The translations under genes were made by a program, and so were the position numbers. From DASSCW01 sp036556325 (GTDB lineage: Bacteria; Chloroflexota; Limnocylindria; QHBO01): a stretch of 7,238 nt of DNA. Positions within the stretch are counted from its first letter, which is position 1; each line of letters opens with the position of its first letter. The notes beneath the pieces were generated by a model. That model had not been told where the DNA came from. It did not search any database and was given only the letters and a program-made list of their open reading frames with translations. Where the stretch lies: positions 1 through 7,238 of the forward strand of contig DATBJR010000111.1 of assembly GCA_036556325.1 (NCBI GenBank). Direction: 5' to 3'. Below are positions 1 to 7,238 of this stretch, one piece after another.

Positions 1-630
<630 letters not shown>

Positions 631-643
631 GGGTCTGTCCGTT

Positions 644-649
644 CTCCTT
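644..649 (-). promoter_or_regulatory. Ribosome binding site of atpD
   Basis: AAGGAG on the minus strand, 13 bases upstream of the atpD ATG, within the 22-base atpG-atpD gap. The spacing is on the long side, but the match to the Shine-Dalgarno consensus is good and confirms the start. Confidence 0.7.
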
Positions 650-652
650 CGT

Positions 653-1543
653 TCAGCCGCCGAGCGCTTCCGCGCCGGAGGCGATCTCGATCATCTCGCG
701 GGTGATGGTCGCCTGGCGGGTCTTGTTGTAGACCAGCGTCAGGTCGCCCATCAGCTCATTGGCATTGTCGGTGGCGCTGCGCATGGCGATCATCCGGGCC
801 GACTGCTCGGATGCGTTCGCCTCCAGCACCGCGCGGTACAGGTCCACCGCCACGTAGTGCGGCAGCAGGCGGCTGAGCACCGCCTCCGGGGACGGCTCGA
901 ACAGGTACTCGTCGGTCCGGGCCGCCTCATCGGCCTCCAGGTCGGCCGGGCGCGGCACCGGCAGCACCTCGCTGACGCTGGGCCGCTGGGTCAGCGTGCT
1001 GACGAAGCCCGGATACACCACGGCGATCTGGTCGTAGGTGCCGTCCAGGAAATCCTCGGCCACCAGCCGGGCGATGGGCGTGACGTCGGCGAACGACGGG
1101 CGGTCACCAAGCCGCGGGAAGTGGGCGGCAATCGGCACGCCGGCGCGGCGCAGCTGCTCCCGGCCCTTGCGGCCCACGGTCACCGCCGAGACCTCCACCG
1201 GCCCCTCGCCGTTGCGGCCGCCGGTCCGGTCGGCGATGAAGCGCAGCGCCGCCCGCACCGTGTTGGTGTCCAGAGCACCAGCCAGGCCGCGGTCCGTGGT
1301 CATGACGATCAGGCCGATGCGGTGCACCTGCCGTCGCGCCAGCAGCGGGTCGACCTCTTCGCCGACCGACGCCGCCACGCGGCTGAGCGCCGACTCCAGC
1401 TCGTCCGAATACGGGCGCGCACTGAGGATGGCCTCCTGCGCCCGCTTCATGCGGGACGCGGCCACCAGCTCCATGGCGCGGGTGATCTGCGAGATGTTCC
1501 GGATCGACGCAATCCGCCCGCGGATCTCCTTCAGGCTTGGCAC
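653..1543 (-). CDS. atpG: F1 ATP synthase gamma subunit
   Basis: Gamma is the central rotor shaft that couples c-ring rotation to the catalytic sites of the alpha3beta3 ring. The 296-residue length is normal. The N-terminal helix (MPSLKEIRGRIASIRNISQI, then TRAMELVAASRMKRAQEA) and C-terminal helix (containing SARMIAMRSATDNANELM) form the coiled-coil shaft. The family signature ITREMIEIASGA lies at about residues 280-291. The central Rossmann-like region contains the conserved TTDRGLAGALDTN. The start is GTG at 1543-1541, only two bases after the atpA stop. A GAAGG-type ribosome site lies inside the last codons of atpA, so translation is probably coupled to alpha. No ATG lies at the conserved N-terminus, so the GTG start is well supported. 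Confidence 0.97.
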   Translation of the reverse strand: MPSLKEIRGRIASIRNISQITRAMELVAASRMKRAQEAILSARPYSDELESALSRVAASVGEEVDPLLARRQVHRIGLIVMTTDRGLAGALDTNTVRAALRFIADRTGGRNGEGPVEVSAVTVGRKGREQLRRAGVPIAAHFPRLGDRPSFADVTPIARLVAEDFLDGTYDQIAVVYPGFVSTLTQRPSVSEVLPVPRPADLEADEAARTDEYLFEPSPEAVLSRLLPHYVAVDLYRAVLEANASEQSARMIAMRSATDNANELMGDLTLVYNKTRQATITREMIEIASGAEALGG

Positions 1544-1545
1544 GC

Positions 1546-3180
<1,635 letters not shown>

Positions 3181-3206
3181 GTGTTCCTCTCTCGTGATCC
3201 GGTCCG

Positions 3207-3746
3207 TCAGACCGCTGTCAGGCGGGCGCGCAGCCGCTCGAGGCGGCTGCGCACGCTTGCGTCATAGAGCCTGTCGCCGATGCGCACGGCGATCCCGCCG
3301 ATGAGCGACTCGTCGACCACCTCGTTCATCTCGACCTGCTCGCCGGTGAGCTGGCCCAGCCGCTCCCGCACCGAGGTGCGCTGCGCATCCTCGAGCGGCA
3401 GTGCGCTGCGGATCTCGGCCAGCACGATGCCCCGCTCGCGGCGGAGCAGCTCCCCAAAGTGGCTGATCATGGGCTGGATGGCCCGTGGCCGGCCGCGCCG
3501 GACCATGAGCAGCACCAGCTCCACCGCCTCCCGGATCGTGTCCGGCCCCGCCAGCCTGACGAGGAGCCGCTCCTTGTCGGGGTACGGCACCACCGGGTGC
3601 TCCACGATCCGCCGCAGCTCGTCGTCCTGCATCAGCTCGCCGATGCGCCCCAGGTCGCGCTCCCAATCGTCGAGCTTCCGGTCGGCGCTCCCAATCTGGA
3701 AGGCCGCCTCCGCGTAGCGCCGAGCCGCAGTGTCGCGCCGTGGCAC
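3207..3746 (-). CDS. atpH: F1 ATP synthase delta subunit (OSCP family)
   Basis: Delta sits on top of F1 and ties it to the peripheral stalk formed by subunit b. The 179-residue length is typical. The N-terminal helical domain starts with ARRYAEAAFQIG, the usual delta opening. The C-terminal family motif DESLIGGIAVRIGDRLYDAS is at about residues 145-164, followed by SVRSRL-type residues as in other delta subunits. The start is GTG at 3746-3744. Its first base is the last base of the atpF TAG stop (TAGTG), a one-base overlap that implies translational coupling. Delta is separate from b here, unlike the mycobacterial b-delta fusion. Confidence 0.96.
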   Translation of the reverse strand: MPRRDTAARRYAEAAFQIGSADRKLDDWERDLGRIGELMQDDELRRIVEHPVVPYPDKERLLVRLAGPDTIREAVELVLLMVRRGRPRAIQPMISHFGELLRRERGIVLAEIRSALPLEDAQRTSVRERLGQLTGEQVEMNEVVDESLIGGIAVRIGDRLYDASVRSRLERLRARLTAV

Positions 3747-4243
3747 TAGTTCTTGACCTCCTTGAGGAAGTCCTCGACCAGCCGGCGCTGGGTCGGCGTG
3801 TCCATCTCGGTCCGCACCAGCTGCCCGGCGGCCTGCAGGGCGAGATCGGCCACCGTCGAGCGCAACTCGGCCATGGCCTTGTCCTTCTCGGCGGTGATCT
3901 CCTCGCGAGCCCGGGAGGCCGCCTTGTCGGCCTGCGCCTTGGCATCCGCCAGGATCTCGGCCCGCGAGTCCTCGGCGATCTTGTTGGCACGGGCCACCAT
4001 GGCCTGCGCCTCCTTGCGCGCCTCCTCCAGCGCGGCCTCGCGCTCCGCCCGGGCCAGCTCACGGTCGTGGGCGGCGGCCTCCGCGTCCTCCAGGCCCTTT
4101 TTGATGCGCGCTTCGCGCTCGTCCAGCAGCTTCAGCACCGGCTTGAACAGGAATCGGTTCAGCAGGTACAGGAGCAGCAGGAAGTTGATGACCTGGAAGA
4201 GCAGCTTCGGGAGGTCGACCCCGAACGCGTCGAAGAATGCCAC
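3746..4243 (-). CDS. atpF: Fo ATP synthase subunit b
   Basis: Subunit b forms the peripheral stalk that holds the alpha3beta3 ring against rotation. The 165-residue protein has one N-terminal membrane helix at about residues 12-33 (LPKLLFQVINFLLLLYLLNR), then the conserved FKPVLKLLDEREARI. A long charged Ala/Glu/Lys/Arg-rich helix follows to the end, as expected for the dimeric coiled coil. The start is GTG at 4243-4241, ten bases after the atpE stop, with only a weak ribosome site; translation may depend on coupling to atpE. Only one b gene is present in this window, so a homodimer is expected. Confidence 0.96.
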   Translation of the reverse strand: MAFFDAFGVDLPKLLFQVINFLLLLYLLNRFLFKPVLKLLDEREARIKKGLEDAEAAAHDRELARAEREAALEEARKEAQAMVARANKIAEDSRAEILADAKAQADKAASRAREEITAEKDKAMAELRSTVADLALQAAGQLVRTEMDTPTQRRLVEDFLKEVKN

Positions 4244-4253
4244 CGGGCGCTGC

Positions 4254-4478
4254 CTAGGACGCGAAGATCAGGATCAGGGAGACGACCAGGCAGTAGATGC
4301 CAATGGCCTCGGTCAGCGCCAGGCCCAGGATGTACGGCACGAAGATCGCGCCGGCCGCCTCCGGGTTGCGGCCGAGGGCCTCCATCGCCTTGCTGAAGCC
4401 GATGCCCAGGCCGATGCCGGGGCCGATGGCTCCGATCATCGCCAGACCGGCTGCGAGGGATGAGATGTTTCCTTCCAC
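4254..4478 (-). CDS. atpE: Fo ATP synthase subunit c (proteolipid)
   Basis: Subunit c assembles into the membrane ring whose turning is driven by ion flow. The protein is 74 residues with two hydrophobic helices. The first carries the glycine motif GPGIGLGIG (about residues 19-27), the polar loop is GRNPEA (RNP where many species have RQP), and the ion-binding carboxylate is Glu57 (LALTEAIGIY). Residues that bind sodium in Na+-type c rings (Gln on helix 1, Ser after the Glu) are Leu and Ala here, so I infer proton coupling. The reading frame is open further upstream, to 4595, but that stretch lies inside atpB. The GTG at 4478-4476 is chosen because it gives the normal c-subunit N-terminus and has AAAGGAG eight bases upstream. 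Confidence 0.96.
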   Translation of the reverse strand: MEGNISSLAAGLAMIGAIGPGIGLGIGFSKAMEALGRNPEAAGAIFVPYILGLALTEAIGIYCLVVSLILIFAS

Positions 4479-4486
4479 TACTTGAG

Positions 4487-4493
4487 CTCCTTT
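4487..4493 (-). promoter_or_regulatory. Ribosome binding site of atpE
   Basis: AAAGGAG on the minus strand, eight bases upstream of the GTG at 4478. It is one of the best-placed Shine-Dalgarno sites in the operon and decides the start of atpE. A strong site here fits the need for many c subunits per complex. Confidence 0.85.
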
Positions 4494-4515
4494 ATCCGGT
4501 TGCCTTGACGGGGAT

Positions 4516-5373
4516 TCATGCCGTTGCGGCGGTATCGTGGGTGGCGGCCTCCATCGGGCCAGGGCCTTGCAGACCGTCATCCTCGCTGTGCCCACCCTCG
4601 TGCTCGGCGATCGCCATGGAGATGTACGTCATGGCCAGCAGCGCGAAGACGAGGGCCTGGACGGCGCCGAAGAGCAGCTCCAGGCCCAGGAAGACGGCGG
4701 GAACGAAGAAGGCGAGCGGCAGGATGAAGACGGCGGCAGTAGTCAGCGCCAGCATGGTGCCCAGCAGGACCTCACCGGCGAACACGTTGCCGAAGAGCCG
4801 CATCGAGAGGCTGACCAGGCGGCTGAGCTCGCTGATCAGGTGGATGGGGAACATGAGCGGCGCCATGTAGCGCGGCTCGCCGACCAGCTCCAGCAGGTAG
4901 CCCTTGACGCCGTTGATGCGAATGCCCCAGGCGACGAAGACGATGAAGGCGACGATGGCCAGGCCAAGGGTGAAGTTGAGGTCGGCGGAGGCGGGTCGCA
5001 CGAATGGCACGAGCTCCTTCGAGCCGTCCTCGGCGGTGTGGACCAGGCCGATGGTGCCGACGCCGGGCAGCAGGCCCAGCCAGTTGGCGATGAGGATCAT
5101 CAGGAACAGGCCGATCACCAGCGCCACGTAGCCGCGCCAGCGGCTGGTGGACCCGGACACGATGTTCGCCATCCACTCCACGGGGAACTCGAGCAGGCTC
5201 TGGACGCGGCCGGGGACGAGCGCCGGGCGGCGCACGAAGGCCCACGCGCCGGCCAGCAGCAGCAGCGAGGCCAGCAGCGCGCCGACCATGCTGTTGGTGA
5301 AGCTCAGCGGACCGATCCTGAAGAGCTCCTCCGCCTTGATCGAGACGTGGAGGAGCGCGTCTCCTTCGGCCAA
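4516..5373 (-). CDS. atpB: Fo ATP synthase subunit a
   Basis: Subunit a provides the two half-channels through which ions reach and leave the c ring. The 285-residue protein has several membrane helices. The essential arginine is Arg192 in SLSMRLFGNVFAGE, equivalent to E. coli Arg210. Glu201 matches E. coli Glu219 and Gln239 matches Gln252; the position of E. coli His245 is Glu232. After the usual ending (YISMAIAEH) there is an extra hydrophilic tail of about 27 residues containing two His and several acids, ending in ATHDTAATA. The start is TTG at 5373-5371, one base after the preceding stop, with AGGAGG four bases upstream. No in-frame ATG or GTG would keep the conserved N-terminus (HVSIKAEELFRIGPLSFTNS), so TTG is the best choice. 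Confidence 0.96.
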   Translation of the reverse strand: MAEGDALLHVSIKAEELFRIGPLSFTNSMVGALLASLLLLAGAWAFVRRPALVPGRVQSLLEFPVEWMANIVSGSTSRWRGYVALVIGLFLMILIANWLGLLPGVGTIGLVHTAEDGSKELVPFVRPASADLNFTLGLAIVAFIVFVAWGIRINGVKGYLLELVGEPRYMAPLMFPIHLISELSRLVSLSMRLFGNVFAGEVLLGTMLALTTAAVFILPLAFFVPAVFLGLELLFGAVQALVFALLAMTYISMAIAEHEGGHSEDDGLQGPGPMEAATHDTAATA

Positions 5374-5374
5374 T

Positions 5375-5626
5375 CTACCTCCTCATCGCGTCCCGGGCGA
5401 CGTCCCAGATCGTGTACATCGCGGCACCGATGCCCAGCACCATGCCGACCAGCGTGAAGATCGGGATCGTATGCAGCCAGTTGTCCAGCAACAGGCCGCC
5501 ACCCAGGCCAAGAATCACCGATATTCCGAGTCGTATTCCCAGGTCGAACGCAATCCCGATGTCCTTCGTCGCGTCTTTGGACGCGCCTGCCTCGGGCCGA
5601 TCCGCGCCCTTGCCATCGTTGGTCAC
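5375..5626 (-). CDS. atpZ: AtpZ/AtpI-like small membrane protein (second of tandem pair)
   Basis: An 83-residue protein with a polar N-terminal 24 residues and two predicted membrane helices, at about 26-48 and 54-74. The hairpin between them carries LDNWLHTIP (Asp48, Pro55), the pattern of the AtpZ family (putative F0F1-ATPase subunit, often first in atp operons). AtpI and AtpZ of other bacteria are linked to c-ring assembly and to magnesium or calcium uptake; which role applies here cannot be read from the sequence. The start is GTG at 5626-5624, eight bases after the preceding stop, with no clear ribosome site, so coupling to the upstream gene is likely. The stop is one base from the atpB start. 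The gene resembles its upstream neighbour and may be a paralogue. Confidence 0.8.
   Translation of the reverse strand: MTNDGKGADRPEAGASKDATKDIGIAFDLGIRLGISVILGLGGGLLLDNWLHTIPIFTLVGMVLGIGAAMYTIWDVARDAMRR
5378..5383 (-). promoter_or_regulatory. Ribosome binding site of atpB
   Basis: AGGAGG on the minus strand, four bases before the TTG start and overlapping the last codons of the preceding gene. The match is perfect but the spacing is short. A strong site may compensate for the weak TTG codon. Confidence 0.7.
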
Positions 5627-5634
5627 GGCGTTGA

Positions 5635-5880
5635 TCAGGCCCCATCACCGGGACGGCCATCGGTATAGCCCCGCCGCACGCCGGTGCGGATGAGGAGCCA
5701 GATACCAATGGCCGCGATCAGGGTTCCGACCGCCACTCCCAACAGGACCAGCATCGGCGAGGTGTTCAGCAGCCTGTCCAGGACAAGCCCTGCCACCGCG
5801 CCACCCACCATGGGAACGACCATGATGAGCGTCACGAGGCCCATGATCTTGACGAGCCCCGTGGGCGTCAGCTGTGCCAT
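5635..5880 (-). CDS. AtpZ/AtpI-like small membrane protein (first gene of the atp operon)
   Basis: An 81-residue protein with two predicted membrane helices, at about 13-34 and 43-64, and a short polar C-terminal tail. The loop has LDRLLNTSP (Asp35, Pro42), which matches LDNWLHTIP of the next gene with identical spacing (LDxxLxTxP), so both belong to the same AtpZ-like family. It is too short, with too few helices, for classical AtpI. The ATG at 5880-5878 is the only reasonable start, because an in-frame TGA lies five codons upstream; no clear Shine-Dalgarno site precedes it. Its position at the head of the operon suggests a role in ATP synthase assembly or cation supply, by family analogy only. 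Confidence 0.75.
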   Translation of the reverse strand: MAQLTPTGLVKIMGLVTLIMVVPMVGGAVAGLVLDRLLNTSPMLVLLGVAVGTLIAAIGIWLLIRTGVRRGYTDGRPGDGA

Positions 5881-5914
5881 GTTGAGTTCGACTCACAGCG
5901 GTCGGACGCGCAGG

Positions 5915-5944
5915 AGTATAGCCGGGCATCCCCATCGTGGCGAA
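5915..5944 (-). promoter_or_regulatory. Predicted sigma70-type promoter of the atp operon
   Basis: On the minus strand, TATACT at 5920-5915 is a near-consensus -10 box. A weak -35 (TTCGCC, three of six bases matching TTGACA) lies at 5944-5939 with an 18-base spacer. Transcription would begin near 5908, giving a leader of about 28 bases before the ATG at 5880. It is in the right place to drive the whole operon. The -10 is convincing; the -35 is not. Confidence 0.55.
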
Positions 5945-5948
5945 TAGC

Positions 5949-5989
5949 CCGCCCCGTGGCGTCCCTTGCGGCCCGTTCTCACGGGGCGG
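5949..5989 (-). repeat. 10-bp inverted repeat between glyA and the atp promoter
   Basis: Perfect 10-base arms (5949-5958 ccgccccgtg and 5980-5989 cacggggcgg) flank a 21-base loop. It lies four bases upstream of the predicted -35 box. It could fold as a strong RNA hairpin ending the glyA transcript, but no U-run follows on the minus strand. It could also be a protein-binding site upstream of the promoter. The rest of the 241-base gap (5881-6121) is GC-rich and contains a short CGCGC-GTTC-GCGCG hairpin near 6017-6030 and no gene that I can support. Confidence 0.5.
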
Positions 5990-6121
5990 TTCTATCGACG
6001 AAGGAAGCGCCGGAATCGCGCGTTCGCGCGGCGCGCTGCTCGCGTGGTGAGAAATCGCGCGGGGAATGCGCAGCGCGCCGGTCCATAGATGCACCGGGTG
6101 AGAACTTCGCGACTCGCGCCC

Positions 6122-7238
<1,117 letters not shown>

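Noticed and set aside
4254..4595. A 113-residue version of subunit c starting at 4595
   Set aside because: The extra N-terminus lies inside atpB, is polar and unlike any c subunit. The GTG at 4478 has an ideal ribosome site and gives the normal 74 residues.
5883..5895. Short palindrome TGAGT-TCG-ACTCA just before the first gene
   Set aside because: Five-base arms in a short leader are easily found by chance; too weak to call an operator without conservation data.
5881..6121. Intrinsic terminator, small RNA or riboswitch between glyA and the atp operon
   Set aside because: Hairpins are present but none is followed by a U-run, and I recognise no riboswitch core such as a glycine aptamer; only the promoter and inverted repeat are supportable.

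Overview
This high-GC bacterial window is almost entirely one F-type ATP synthase operon, read on the minus strand (right to left). The order is: two small AtpZ/AtpI-like membrane proteins, then atpB (a), atpE (c), atpF (b), atpH (delta), atpA (alpha), atpG (gamma) and the first 210 codons of atpD (beta), which runs off the left edge. Epsilon (atpC) would lie beyond the edge. The genes are packed with gaps of 37 bases or less, including a one-base stop/start overlap between atpF and atpH. A good -10 box lies about 35 bases upstream of the first gene. Together the products make a complete Fo (a, b, c) and most of F1; the c subunit looks proton-coupled rather than sodium-coupled.

Upstream of the operon, after a 241-base intergenic stretch with a 10-bp inverted repeat, lies glyA (serine hydroxymethyltransferase) on the minus strand, a neighbourhood also known from other bacteria such as Bacillus. 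This glyA has no N-terminal part. At about base 6880 the sequence switches to a second, different glyA fragment on the plus strand, which runs off the right edge. The copies lie head to head, both start within a dozen codons of the same SHMT position, and match at 91 of 108 aligned residues. I read this as most likely a chimeric join of two related genomes, but a real inverted duplication is not excluded from sequence alone.

The organism cannot be named with certainty. High GC, separate atpF and atpH (not fused as in mycobacteria), the operon order, AtpZ-like leaders and glyA upstream would fit an uncultured Chloroflexota-type or other high-GC lineage; this is a weak inference.

Unusual points within an otherwise ordinary operon: a 34-residue Lys/Gly-rich insertion in the beta crown domain containing a five-unit 9-bp tandem repeat; a 42-residue Ala/Glu-rich C-terminal tail on alpha; a His/acid-containing tail on subunit a; tandem AtpZ-like genes; and start codons that are ATG for alpha and beta but GTG or TTG for most other subunits. 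I see no RNA genes, CRISPR arrays, insertion sequences or unfamiliar enzyme systems.
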